Assembly (NCBI GenBank): GCA_016793165.1
Contig: JAEULA010000095.1
Location: forward strand, 1 to 39,857
Direction: 5' to 3'
Origin: Alphaproteobacteria bacterium
GTDB lineage: Bacteria > Pseudomonadota > Alphaproteobacteria > CACIAM-22H2
Length of the DNA stretch: 39,857 nt
Below the pieces are notes generated by a model. It was not told the DNA's origin. It saw only the letters and a list, made by a program, of their open reading frames with translations, and made no database searches. Below are positions 8,950-17,102 of the stretch, piece by piece (within the stretch, counting starts at the first letter, position 1; each line of letters starts with the position of its first letter). The position numbers and the translations under genes are program-made.

Positions 8950-10176
8950 TCACTTCACCAGCGAGCAGGCGGGATCGAGCGGGCCGAATGCCTGCTCGGG
9001 GGACAGCGTGGTCACGAGCTTGTAGTAGTCCCATTCGCCCTTCGATTCGGAGGGGGCCTTGACCTGGAAGAGATAGACCGGATGCGTGACGCTGCCGTCG
9101 ACGCGCACCTGGCCCTTGCCGAAGAGCGGATCGTCGACCGGGATCTCCTTCATTTTCGCCACGACGGCGCGTCCGTCCTTCGGATTGGCTGTCACCGCCA
9201 CCGCCTTCAGGTAGTGGCGCACGGTGCTGTAGACGCCGGCCGTGTACTCGTTGACCGCGATGCGTTTGGGATGACGCGGATTGAACCGCCGGGCGAAGGC
9301 GCGGGTCTCGTCGTTGAGGTCCCAGTAGAAGGGTCCGGCCGTATAGAGCCCCTGCGTCAGGTTCAAGCCGGCGGCGCGCACGTTGTTGATGGTCAGGATG
9401 TTCGAGGCGATCTTCTGCCCGCCGCGCATCACGCCGAACTCCGCCGAGATCTTGAGGATGCTCGTGAGGTCGTCGCTGAAGCTCGCGACGCCGACCACAT
9501 TGGCGCCCGATGACTTCGCCTGCAGCACGAAGGACGAGAAGTCGGTGGTGCCGACGGGATGCACGACGGTCCCGACGACCTTGCCGCCGAGTTTCTCGAT
9601 GGCCTCGCCGGCGTATTTGACCGCGTCGGCGCCGAAGGCGACATCGGGTCGGATCCAGTACCACGTCTTGTTGGCGCCGGACTCCATCATGGATCGCGGG
9701 ATCGCCGTGGCGCCGGCCCAGACGTCCTGGGTCCATCGCACCGTGTTTGGCGAGCATTGCGCACCCGTGAGCGCCAGACCACCGGAGCTCGACGGCATCA
9801 GGACGATATTGGCGTCGCGCGCGACCTGGTTGATCGCCAGCGAGATCGAGGTGTTGGGGATGTCGACGATCGCGTCGACCTGGTTCTGCTCGATCCAGCG
9901 TCGCGCGACGGCGACGCCGACATCGGGCTTCTGCTGGTGATCACCGGACAGGATCTCGATCTTCATGCCCGCGACGGTGCCGCCGGCATCCTCGACGGCC
10001 ATTTGCGCGGCCAGCACCGAACCTGCGCCCATGATGTCTGCCGACACGCTGGACATGTCCGTCAGGACGCCGATCTTGATCACGCGCTCGACGGTCTGCG
10101 CGCTTGCCAACGCCAGCGGCAAGAAGACCGCCGCCGCACCGGCAATCAGCACCGGTGACGTGGTTTTCAGCCTCAT
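8950..10176 (-). CDS. livK: Periplasmic substrate-binding protein of Liv-type ABC importer
   Basis: 408 residues starting at the ATG at 10176. It is preceded by a strong GGGAGGGGG ribosome site, which rules out the longer upstream frame. A Sec signal peptide (MRLKTTSPVLIAGAAAVFLPLALASAQ) is cut after about residue 27. The mature part is a type I periplasmic-binding fold: VIKIGVLTDMSS, the GAGSVLAAQMAVEDAGG strand-helix, GMKIEILSGDHQQKPDVGV, and the ligand-pocket region around PSSSGGLALTG. It is the first gene of the leftward operon, 82 bases ahead of livHM. Leucine-specific binding is not implied; this branch recognises varied amino acids, amides and aromatics. Confidence 0.9.
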   Translation of the reverse strand: MRLKTTSPVLIAGAAAVFLPLALASAQTVERVIKIGVLTDMSSVSADIMGAGSVLAAQMAVEDAGGTVAGMKIEILSGDHQQKPDVGVAVARRWIEQNQVDAIVDIPNTSISLAINQVARDANIVLMPSSSGGLALTGAQCSPNTVRWTQDVWAGATAIPRSMMESGANKTWYWIRPDVAFGADAVKYAGEAIEKLGGKVVGTVVHPVGTTDFSSFVLQAKSSGANVVGVASFSDDLTSILKISAEFGVMRGGQKIASNILTINNVRAAGLNLTQGLYTAGPFYWDLNDETRAFARRFNPRHPKRIAVNEYTAGVYSTVRHYLKAVAVTANPKDGRAVVAKMKEIPVDDPLFGKGQVRVDGSVTHPVYLFQVKAPSESKGEWDYYKLVTTLSPEQAFGPLDPACSLVK

Positions 10177-10355
10177 TGTCGCCCCCTCCCAGGTGGTCGC
10201 GCCGTCCCCTATGCCGGTCGGCACGCTTCCAGCATCGCGCGAGCCAATGTGCAGCGGCGCGATGCGATCATTGTTGTCACAGCTGCCGGCGCTAGTCCAA
10301 AAAAAATACTTTCTATTGTTGATGCCGAGGATCGGCTGGGAGATAAGCGCATTGC
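10177..10355. promoter_or_regulatory. Divergent promoter region between livK and the GntR-family regulator
   Basis: 179 non-coding bases must drive livK leftward and the regulator rightward. It contains the only markedly A/T-rich patch nearby (CCAAAAAAAATACTTTCTATTG, about 10297-10318). Two copies of ATTGTTG lie at 10270-10276 and 10315-10321, exactly 45 bases apart. A TTGGAC on the minus strand (complement of 10295-10300) is a possible -35 for livK, but no convincing -10 follows. It is the natural place for the regulator's operator; no clear GntR palindrome was seen. Confidence 0.5.
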
Positions 10356-11120
10356 ATGAGCGCGGTCGCTCCCAAGCTCTTCATCGATCTGTCGCCGCCT
10401 AACGAAGGCGCCGAGCCCGGTGCGCGGACTCTGGCCTCCGCGGTCTATGCGCGCCTTCGCGTCGACATCCTCGCGTGCCGCCACCAGCCCGGCGAGAAGC
10501 TGCTGATCGCCGCACTCGCCAAGGGGTTCGGCGTCAGCGCCGTCGCGGTGCGGGAGGCGCTGTCGCGCCTGGTCGCCGACGGGCTCGTGGTCGCCGAGGA
10601 CCAGCGCGGGTTCCGCGTGTCCAAGCTCTCGCTCGCGGACCTGATCGACGTCACGCATACCCGCATCGAGTTGGAATGCCTCGCCCTGCGGCGTTCGATC
10701 GATCGGGCGGACGCCGCGTGGCGCCGGAACCTCGAGGCGACCTGGCATGAACTCGACGCGGCCCCACATCTAGCGCCGGGCGCCGTCGACCGCCACCACG
10801 AGGCGTGGCCGCGCGCGCATGGCCGCTTCCACGCCGCCCTGATCGCGAATTGCGGTCTCGACTGGCTCATGCGCTTCCGCACCGTGCTCTACGAGCAGAG
10901 CGAGCGCTATCGCAGGCTTAGCCTCACCGTGACACGCACCGACCGCGATACGCGCGGCGAGCACAGGCTGATCTACGAGGCCGCGATGCGCGGCGACTCC
11001 GAAGCGGCCTCGCGCGAGCTGGCCGCCCATTTCGAGCGGACGGCCCAGATGATCGTTGCCGCCTATCCGGATCGCGGACAGTCGGAGCTTCTCTCGTCGA
11101 AACAGAGTGAACGGAGCTGA
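10356..11120 (+). CDS. GntR family transcriptional regulator, FCD subfamily
   Basis: 254 residues. The N-terminal winged helix-turn-helix spans about 24-92 (VYARLRVDILACRHQPGEKL, then GVSAVAVREALSRLVADGLVV and RGFRVS). The all-helical FCD effector domain runs from about 95 to 240, with the acidic and histidine positions that bind metal and carboxylate ligands in the family (LIDVTHTRIELE, HGRFHAALI, GEHRLIYEA). Such proteins are usually repressors released by a substrate or intermediate. It stands at the head of the rightward genes and faces livK, so control of both arms of the cluster is likely. A few C-terminal residues (GQSELLSSKQSERS) are unstructured. Confidence 0.9.
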   Translation: MSAVAPKLFIDLSPPNEGAEPGARTLASAVYARLRVDILACRHQPGEKLLIAALAKGFGVSAVAVREALSRLVADGLVVAEDQRGFRVSKLSLADLIDVTHTRIELECLALRRSIDRADAAWRRNLEATWHELDAAPHLAPGAVDRHHEAWPRAHGRFHAALIANCGLDWLMRFRTVLYEQSERYRRLSLTVTRTDRDTRGEHRLIYEAAMRGDSEAASRELAAHFERTAQMIVAAYPDRGQSELLSSKQSERS

Positions 11121-11124
11121 TGCG

Positions 11125-12240
11125 ATGACTGCCACTGCACCGCTGTTCGGCTGGATGATGGGCGCCGTTGGCGAAGACGGCGCCTCGGACGCGGAACTCT
11201 ACCGCAACATGATGTCGGACGCCGATCTCGGCTACGCGCTCGGCTACGACGCGCCGTGGATCGTCGAGCATCACTTCTCGAACTACTATCCGACGCCGAG
11301 CCCGATGATCGTGCTGTCGCATATCGCGGCACGCTATCCGGATTTCGGCCTCGGCACGGCGGTCATCGTGACGCCATGGCATCATCCGCTGCGGATCGCC
11401 GAGGAGATCGCGATGCTGAGCCTGTTCTCCGAGGCCCCGCTGCGCATCGGTCTCGGTCGCGGCATGGCCCCGCTCGAGTACGAGGCCTTCGGCATCTCGC
11501 TGTTCGAGGCGAAGGACCGCTTCGAGGAGATCCGCGAGATCATCCGTCTCGCGCTACGCGGCCGTCCCTTCACCTACGCGGGCAAGCACTATCGGATCGA
11601 CCGCGAGACGATCCTTCGTCCGACGCCGCGGATGAACAACGTGTCGTTCTTCGGTGCGATCAGCCAGCCGTCGAGCGCGGGCAAGATCGCCGATCTCGAG
11701 CTGCAGCCGATGATGACCGGCCAGGCACCGCTCGAGGAACAGCGCGCCATCCTTGACGCCTGGTCCGCGGCGACGCTGGCGCGCGGCGGCAACGCCGACG
11801 CGCTGAAGGTCGTCTCGCCGATCCTCATCATGGCCGACACCGACCGCGAGGCTCTGGAGTTGGCGCGCGAGTACGTGCCGCGCTGGTTCAAGCTGCAGGT
11901 GGAGCATTACGCGGCGGACGAGAAGCTCTACGGCAACGTCCCGTCCTATGCCTCCTTCGCCGAGACGTTCCGGCAGCGTGTCGCCAACTGCAATCCCGAC
12001 AATCTCGGCCGGCTGTTCGAGGTGTCCCTGATCGGAAGTGCCGAGACCGTGTGCGCCCGGCTCCAGCGTTTCCTCGATGTGGGCTACAACTACGTCATGA
12101 TCCAGCCCTCGCTCCCGGGCATGCCGCATCACATTCGGCAGGACTGGCTCACGCGGTTCGGTCGCGACGTGATGCCGAAATTCGGCGCGCAGCCGCGGCA
12201 GCGGCTCCGGACGGTGTCGCGTCTCGGCGCCGCCCGGTAG
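11125..12240 (+). CDS. LLM-class flavin-dependent monooxygenase (bacterial luciferase-like)
   Basis: 371 residues from the ATG at 11125, four bases after the GntR stop and with GGAG just upstream. The TIM-barrel luciferase-like pattern is visible: LGYDAPWIVEHHFSNYYPTPSP near the N-terminus, the GLGTAVIVTPWHHPLRIAEEIAMLSLFSEAPLRIGLGRG core and EYEAFGISLFEAKDRFEEI. The C-terminal GSAETVCARLQRFLDVGYNYV is also family-typical. These enzymes use reduced FMN and oxygen to oxidise carbon-sulfur, carbon-nitrogen or carbonyl substrates; relatives include alkanesulfonate, dimethyl sulfide and aminopolycarboxylate monooxygenases. No flavin reductase is nearby, so reduced FMN must come from elsewhere. 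The substrate is unknown, but the MetE-like gene in the opposite arm makes a methylated or sulfur compound a reasonable guess. Confidence 0.88.
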   Translation: MTATAPLFGWMMGAVGEDGASDAELYRNMMSDADLGYALGYDAPWIVEHHFSNYYPTPSPMIVLSHIAARYPDFGLGTAVIVTPWHHPLRIAEEIAMLSLFSEAPLRIGLGRGMAPLEYEAFGISLFEAKDRFEEIREIIRLALRGRPFTYAGKHYRIDRETILRPTPRMNNVSFFGAISQPSSAGKIADLELQPMMTGQAPLEEQRAILDAWSAATLARGGNADALKVVSPILIMADTDREALELAREYVPRWFKLQVEHYAADEKLYGNVPSYASFAETFRQRVANCNPDNLGRLFEVSLIGSAETVCARLQRFLDVGYNYVMIQPSLPGMPHHIRQDWLTRFGRDVMPKFGAQPRQRLRTVSRLGAAR

Positions 12241-12281
12241 CCGGGCGACCCGTCGCATCGATCGGACGCGAGGTCGCCCGC

Positions 12282-13034
12282 GTGTCGTCCTACATCCTGG
12301 AGACGAGCGGACTGACCCGCGAGTTCAGCGGCTTCGTCGCCGTGAACGACGTCGCGCTTCGCGTGCGCGAGGGGCAGATCGCGGCGCTGATCGGGCCGAA
12401 CGGCGCCGGCAAGACGACTTGTTTCAATCTGCTGACCAAGTTCCTGCAGCCGACCAGCGGCACCATCCGGTTCAAAGGCGCCGACATCACCGGGCTGGAA
12501 CCCGCGCAGGTGGCTCGACTGGGCATCGGCCGCAGCTTCCAGATCTCGGCGGTGTTCTCGGGCATGACGGCGCTCGAGAATGTGCGCCTCGCGCTGCAAC
12601 GCAAGCGCGGCGACTCCTACGACTTCTGGACCTCGACGCGACAGCTGCGCCGCTACGACGAGCGCGCCCTCGCCCTGCTCCATGATGTCGGGCTCGAACG
12701 TTGGGCGCGCACGCCGGCGGCGCGCCTGCCCTACGGACGCAAGCGAGCCCTCGAGATCGCGACCACGCTGGCGCTCGATCCGGAATTGCTGCTGCTCGAC
12801 GAGCCGACCGCCGGCATGACGCCGGAGGACATCGAGCGTGTCGTGGCCCTGATCCGGCGCTTGCGGACAGGACGGACGATCCTGATGGTCGAGCACAATC
12901 TCCCGGTCGTCGCCGGGCTCTGCGACCACGTCACCGTCATGACGCGCGGCACGATCCTGGCCGAAGGCGACTACGCCAGCGTCGCCGCCAATCCCGAGGT
13001 GATCGCGGCCTATCTGGGATCCGACGATGCTTGA
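12282..13034 (+). CDS. livG: Liv-type ABC transporter ATP-binding protein LivG
   Basis: 250 residues from a GTG at 12282 with a weak AGG eight bases ahead; upstream in-frame codons would overlap the monooxygenase in another frame. Walker A is GPNGAGKT (residues 38-45). The signature is degenerate, LPYGRKRALEIA in place of LSYGxQR. Walker B is LLLLDEPTAGM and the switch histidine lies in LMVEHNLPVV. The FxALxNVxLA-type loop (FSGMTALENVRLALQ) and the C-terminal VAANPEVIAAYLG are typical of LivG. It energises the LivHM permease encoded across the divergent promoter. Its last eight bases overlap livF. Confidence 0.93.
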   Translation: MSSYILETSGLTREFSGFVAVNDVALRVREGQIAALIGPNGAGKTTCFNLLTKFLQPTSGTIRFKGADITGLEPAQVARLGIGRSFQISAVFSGMTALENVRLALQRKRGDSYDFWTSTRQLRRYDERALALLHDVGLERWARTPAARLPYGRKRALEIATTLALDPELLLLDEPTAGMTPEDIERVVALIRRLRTGRTILMVEHNLPVVAGLCDHVTVMTRGTILAEGDYASVAANPEVIAAYLGSDDA

Positions 13035-13719
13035 GGTCGCCGGGCTGGACGCCTGGTACGGCGAGAGCCATGTGCTGCACGGGCTGGATTTTGAGGTGCG
13101 GCCCGGCGAGGTCGTCACACTGCTCGGCCGCAACGGTGCCGGCAAGACCACCGCGCTAAAGTCGATCATGGGCCTGATGTCGCGGCGCGCCGGCAGCATC
13201 CGGTTCGACGGCCGCGAGCTGATCGCGTCGCGTCCGGACCAGGTCGCTCGCGCCGGAATCGCTTATTGTCCGGAGGAACGCGCGATCTACGCCAGCCTCA
13301 ACGTCACCGAGAATCTCCTCCTGCCACCGGTGCTGGCGCCGGGCGGCCTCGATCTCCCGACGCTCTTCGCGATGTTTCCCAATCTCAAGGAGCGCGCATC
13401 GAGCCAGGGCTCGAAGCTCTCGGGCGGCGAGCAGCAGATGCTCGCCCTCGCCCGCATCCTGCGAACCGGCGCGCGGCTGCTACTGCTCGACGAGCCGACG
13501 GAGGGCCTGGCGCCGGTCATCGTACGCCAGATCGGCGCCGTCATCGCCGACATCAAGGCGCGCGGGTTCACCGTACTCCTCGTCGAACAGAATCTCCGGT
13601 TCGCCGCCAAGGTCGCCGATCGGCATTACGTGATGGAGAACGGCGCCATCGTCGACATGATCCCCAACGATCAGCTCGACGCCAACGCTGCGAGATTGCA
13701 CGCGCATCTGGCGATGTGA
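13027..13719 (+). CDS. livF: Liv-type ABC transporter ATP-binding protein LivF
   Basis: 230 residues. Walker A is GRNGAGKT (34-41), the signature is KLSGGEQQMLALARIL, Walker B is LLLLDEPTEGLAPV and the switch is LLVEQNLRFA. The YCPEERAIYASLNVTENLLLP segment is the LivF hallmark. It starts inside the last codons of livG, so the two ATPases are made together as a heterodimer. It is the last gene of the rightward arm and converges with the FAD oxidase, with only 23 bases between the stops. Confidence 0.94.
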   Translation: MLEVAGLDAWYGESHVLHGLDFEVRPGEVVTLLGRNGAGKTTALKSIMGLMSRRAGSIRFDGRELIASRPDQVARAGIAYCPEERAIYASLNVTENLLLPPVLAPGGLDLPTLFAMFPNLKERASSQGSKLSGGEQQMLALARILRTGARLLLLDEPTEGLAPVIVRQIGAVIADIKARGFTVLLVEQNLRFAAKVADRHYVMENGAIVDMIPNDQLDANAARLHAHLAM

Positions 13720-13742
13720 CTCCGCGCGAGGGTCGTGCCTGC

Positions 13743-15035
13743 TCACAGGCCGAGGCGGTCGCGCAGGCGGCCGTAGGCGACGCGTGCCGCGACCCCGGTC
13801 TTCCAGAACGCGTGGAAAGGCATCTCCTTGATCGTCGTGATCGGCATGTCGATCGCGGCCGGCGCGCCGCCGAGCACGCGGCGCGCGAGCTGCGGCCCCA
13901 TCGCCGTCGCCATAGCGACGCCCCTGCCGTTGTAGCCCAGGCAGGCGATCACGCCCTCGGCGGGCTCGTGGATGTGCGGATAGTGATCCGCCGTCATCGC
14001 GACCTGGCCGTTCCAGCCGTGCGTGAAGCGCACGCCGCGCAGCTGCGGCCAGAGCTGCAGCGTGTAGTCGGCCAGAAACTGGAATGGCGCAACGCCGCTC
14101 GCGTCGGATTGCCGGCAGCGCCCGCCCATCAGCACGCGGTTCTGCGCGTCGAGCCGGTAGTAGACCGTGATGTTGCCGACCTCGTAGAGCGAGGCACGGC
14201 GCGGAAAGATGTCGCGGGCAACCGCCTCGGGCAGCGGTTCCGAGGCGACGATGCCGGAATAGACGGGCACGACGCTGCGGCGCAGACCGGGCCACAGGTC
14301 GTCGGTGTAGCCGTTGGTGGCGAGGATCACCCGCTCGGCGCGCACCGTCCCGGTCGGCGTCCGCAAATGCCAGACCCCGCCGTCGCGCCGCATCGCGGCC
14401 ACCGGGGTCCCGCCATGGATCCGGGCCCCCGCCTGTTGGGCCGCCTGCGCGAGGCCGCGCGCATAGCCCAGCGGATTCACGTGGCCGCCGTTGCGGTCGA
14501 GGAAGCCGGCGCGATAGCGACGCGTCCCTGTCGTCCGCTCCATCGCCGCCTCGTCAAGCAGCTCGACCGGCATGCCGCGACGCTGGCCCTGCTCGTGGGA
14601 CGTGCGCAGGCCCGCGACCGCGCTCGGCGTATAAGCCGCGCGCAGCGTGCCGGCCTGGCTCGCCTCGCAGACGATCTGGTGGCGGCGCACGAGGTCGAAC
14701 ACCACGTTCGGCGCGTCCCACGACATCGCGACCATGCGCCGGCCGAGCTCGGGGCCGAAATCCGCCTCGACCTGGTCGGGGTCGCTCTTGAGCCCCGGGT
14801 TCACCTGGCCGCCGTTGCGGCCCGAGGCGCCCCAGCCGGGCTCGTGCGCCTCGAGCACGGCGACGTCCGCGCCCTTCTCCGCCAGATGCAGCGCCGCCGA
14901 CAGGCCGGTGAATCCGCCGCCGACGATGGCCACCGAGACGCGCGTGTCGCCGTCGAGAGGCGGCGATTCGATCGCGGGCCGCGCGGTCTCGGCATAGAGG
15001 CTGGCAGGCAGGGGCAGTCGAGCAGCCGCGGTCAC
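13743..15035 (-). CDS. FAD-dependent amine oxidase of the DAO / PuuB type
   Basis: 430 residues from a GTG at 15035 with AGGGAG at good spacing. An N-terminal FAD-binding Rossmann motif GGGFTG (39-44) follows a roughly 30-residue leader (LPASLYAETARPAIE) shared with gamma-glutamylputrescine oxidase PuuB. GWGASGRNGGQVNPGLKSD is the usual second FAD contact. Late DAO-family segments RFTHGWNGQVAMTADHYPHIH and GYNGRGVAMATAMG are intact. It should oxidise a secondary or primary amine to an aldehyde or imine with oxygen, giving peroxide. It is the last gene behind the ABC importer, so the imported solute is probably its substrate or precursor (inference). Puu-pathway partners are not present, so putrescine is not implied. 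Confidence 0.85.
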   Translation of the reverse strand: MTAAARLPLPASLYAETARPAIESPPLDGDTRVSVAIVGGGFTGLSAALHLAEKGADVAVLEAHEPGWGASGRNGGQVNPGLKSDPDQVEADFGPELGRRMVAMSWDAPNVVFDLVRRHQIVCEASQAGTLRAAYTPSAVAGLRTSHEQGQRRGMPVELLDEAAMERTTGTRRYRAGFLDRNGGHVNPLGYARGLAQAAQQAGARIHGGTPVAAMRRDGGVWHLRTPTGTVRAERVILATNGYTDDLWPGLRRSVVPVYSGIVASEPLPEAVARDIFPRRASLYEVGNITVYYRLDAQNRVLMGGRCRQSDASGVAPFQFLADYTLQLWPQLRGVRFTHGWNGQVAMTADHYPHIHEPAEGVIACLGYNGRGVAMATAMGPQLARRVLGGAPAAIDMPITTIKEMPFHAFWKTGVAARVAYGRLRDRLGL

Positions 15036-15129
15036 GCAAGTCTCCCTGTTGGGACGGTGGGCGCTGCGATCCTAGTCCGGCTGCCGGCCGCGAAGCGACC
15101 GCGTCGTCGCGGCACGATCGCGCGGCGGC

Positions 15130-16005
15130 TCACATCCGCCGCGCGATCCGCGGATCGAGGGAGTCGCGCAACCCGTCGCCGACGAGGTTGATGGCCAGCA
15201 CCGTGACCGCGAGGAACACGCCCGGGAAGAAGATGATCCACGGCGCGATCTGGAAGAAGCTGCGGCCGAGCGAGATGACGTTGCCCCAGCTGGGTATCTC
15301 CGGGGGCGTGCCGGCGCCGAGGAACGACAGCCCCGCCTCGGTCAGGATCGCCGAGGCGCAGACATAGGTCGCCTGGACGATCAGCGGCGCGAAGGTGCTC
15401 GGCAGGATGTGCCGGCGCATGATCGTCGCATGGCGCGTGCCGCTGGCGATCGCCGCCTCGATGTACGGAAGCTCGCGAACCGACAGCACGACGCTGCGCA
15501 CGAGCCGCACGACGCGCGGGATCTCCGGCAGGGAGATGGCGATCACCAGGATCAGCAGGCTCGCCTTCATCAGCGCGATCAGCGCGATCGCCAGGAGGAT
15601 CGCGGGGATCGCCATCAGCCCGTCCATGACGCGCATCACGATGGCGTCGACGCGCTTGTAGAAGCCGCAGAGGACGCCGATCACCAGGCCGAACGACGTC
15701 GCGAGCAGTGCGACGCTGATGCCGACCAGCAGCGAGATCCGCGCGCCGTAGACGACGCGGCTGTAGACGTCGCGGCCGAACTGGTCGGTGCCGAACCAGA
15801 ACTGTTCGGAGGGCTTCTTCAGGCGGTTGATGGGCTCGAACAGGACAGGGTCGTCGGCGATCCAGGGTGCTATGAGCGCGACCACGACCAGCGCGACGAG
15901 CGTTGCCGCGCCCACGACGATCGTCTTGTTCCGGCGGATCCAGGTCGCCGTCGCCCCGCGGGGGCGCGGTCCGGCGGCGACGGCAGTGTCGGAGGTCGCG
16001 GCCAT
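15130..16005 (-). CDS. Dpp/Gsi-type ABC transporter permease, DppC-like
   Basis: 291 residues with six predicted membrane segments. There is an N-terminal hydrophilic stretch, then KTIVVGAATLVALVVVALIAPWI as the first segment. The DPVLFEPINRLKKPSEQFWFGTDQFGRDVYSRVVYGAR segment is a near-universal DppC signature. The coupling loop EAAIASGTRHATIMRRHILPST contacts the ATPases. It forms the inner-membrane channel with the DppB-like protein encoded ten bases upstream. No cognate ATP-binding genes are in the window. Confidence 0.92.
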   Translation of the reverse strand: MAATSDTAVAAGPRPRGATATWIRRNKTIVVGAATLVALVVVALIAPWIADDPVLFEPINRLKKPSEQFWFGTDQFGRDVYSRVVYGARISLLVGISVALLATSFGLVIGVLCGFYKRVDAIVMRVMDGLMAIPAILLAIALIALMKASLLILVIAISLPEIPRVVRLVRSVVLSVRELPYIEAAIASGTRHATIMRRHILPSTFAPLIVQATYVCASAILTEAGLSFLGAGTPPEIPSWGNVISLGRSFFQIAPWIIFFPGVFLAVTVLAINLVGDGLRDSLDPRIARRM

Positions 16006-16015
16006 CGGCTCCGTC

Positions 16016-16957
16016 CTAGTACCGGATTCGCGGATCGAAGAAGGTGTAGCTGAGGTCGATCAGCAGGTTCACGAGCACCTTCGTGCCCGCGAACAGGATG
16101 ATCAGGCCCTGGATGATCGGGTAGTCGCGCTTGAGGATCGCGTCGACCGTCAGCCGCCCGAGCCCCGCGATGTTGAACACGGTCTCGGTGATGACCACCC
16201 CGGAGATGAGCAGCGTGAGCCCGATGCCGATGACCGTGACGATCGGCACGGCGGCGTTCTTCAGCGCGTGCCGCAGCAGCAACCCGGTCGTGGCGACGCC
16301 CTTCGCCCGGGCGGTGCGGATGTAGTCCTCGGACAGCACCTCGAGCATGCTCGCGCGCGTGATGCGCGCGATCAGCGCCATGTAGACGAGGCCGAGCGCG
16401 ATCGACGGCAGCGCGATGGAGCGCAAAGTCTTGTCGATGCCGCCGGCAAGCGGACTGTAGCCTTGGATGGGCAGCCAGCGCAGCTGGATCGCGAACACGT
16501 AGACGAGCAGATAGCCGATCAGGAACACCGGCACGGCGAAGCCGATCACCGAGATCCCCATGACGATCCGATCGACGGCGCTGCGCGCCTTCCAGGCCGC
16601 GACCACGCCGAGCGGCACCGCGAACACGACCGCGACGATCAGCGTCGAGACCGCGAGGACGAGTGTCGGCTCGAGCCGCTGCTGCACGAGGGTCGTGACC
16701 GGCAGGTTGGAGAAGATCGACGTGCCGAGATCGCCGCGCATCAGGTTGCCGACATAGATGAGGAACTGCTCCCAGATCGGGCGGTCGAGGCCGAGCTTGC
16801 GGCGCACGCCCTCGATCTCCGCCGGCGACGCCTCGTCGCCCGCGATGACCGCGGCCGGATCGCCGGGCGTGAGATGCAGCAGCAGGAAGACGAACAGCGC
16901 GACGACCGCCATCACCGGGATCGTCGCCAGCAGCCGGCGCAGGACGTAGGCGCTCAT
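16016..16957 (-). CDS. Dpp/Gsi-type ABC transporter permease, DppB-like
   Basis: 313 residues from the ATG at 16957 (MSAYVLRRLLATIPV), which gives the typical DppB N-terminus; a longer frame adds an Arg-rich extension unlike the family. Signatures are the first membrane segment LLATIPVMAVVALFVFLLLHLTPGDPA, then LGLDRPIWEQFLIYVGNLMRGDLGTS, and the coupling loop YIRTARAKGVATTGLLLRHALKN. About six membrane segments are expected. A strong intrinsic terminator lies upstream, between it and the binding-protein gene, so it probably receives only read-through transcription. Confidence 0.92.
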   Translation of the reverse strand: MSAYVLRRLLATIPVMAVVALFVFLLLHLTPGDPAAVIAGDEASPAEIEGVRRKLGLDRPIWEQFLIYVGNLMRGDLGTSIFSNLPVTTLVQQRLEPTLVLAVSTLIVAVVFAVPLGVVAAWKARSAVDRIVMGISVIGFAVPVFLIGYLLVYVFAIQLRWLPIQGYSPLAGGIDKTLRSIALPSIALGLVYMALIARITRASMLEVLSEDYIRTARAKGVATTGLLLRHALKNAAVPIVTVIGIGLTLLISGVVITETVFNIAGLGRLTVDAILKRDYPIIQGLIILFAGTKVLVNLLIDLSYTFFDPRIRY

Positions 16958-17053
16958 CGCCGACCCCTGCCCGACCCGGCGCGCGACCCGCCGACGCTCC
17001 CGCGCGGCGGCCGCCATGACGACACGGGCCCGCGCCTCGCGCCGCCGGCAATG

Positions 17054-17081
17054 AAAAGCCCCGCGCCGGCGGCGCGGGGCT
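17054..17081 (-). terminator. Intrinsic terminator between binding-protein gene and permeases
   Basis: A perfect 11-bp stem (AGCCCCGCGCC / GGCGCGGGGCT, 17057-17081) with a three-base loop, followed on the minus strand by TTTTCATT. It lies 21 bases after the stop of the 537-aa binding protein. In importer operons such a site lets the binding protein be made in excess over the permeases. Confidence 0.8.
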
Positions 17082-17102
17082 CGAGGACGCGGGATTCGCT
17101 CG

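Noticed and set aside
13743..15035. Reading the FAD oxidase as part of a putrescine (Puu) pathway
   Set aside because: No gamma-glutamylputrescine synthetase, Puu hydrolase or Puu dehydrogenase is adjacent. glnT is in a separate operon 8 kb away and belongs with glxBCD.
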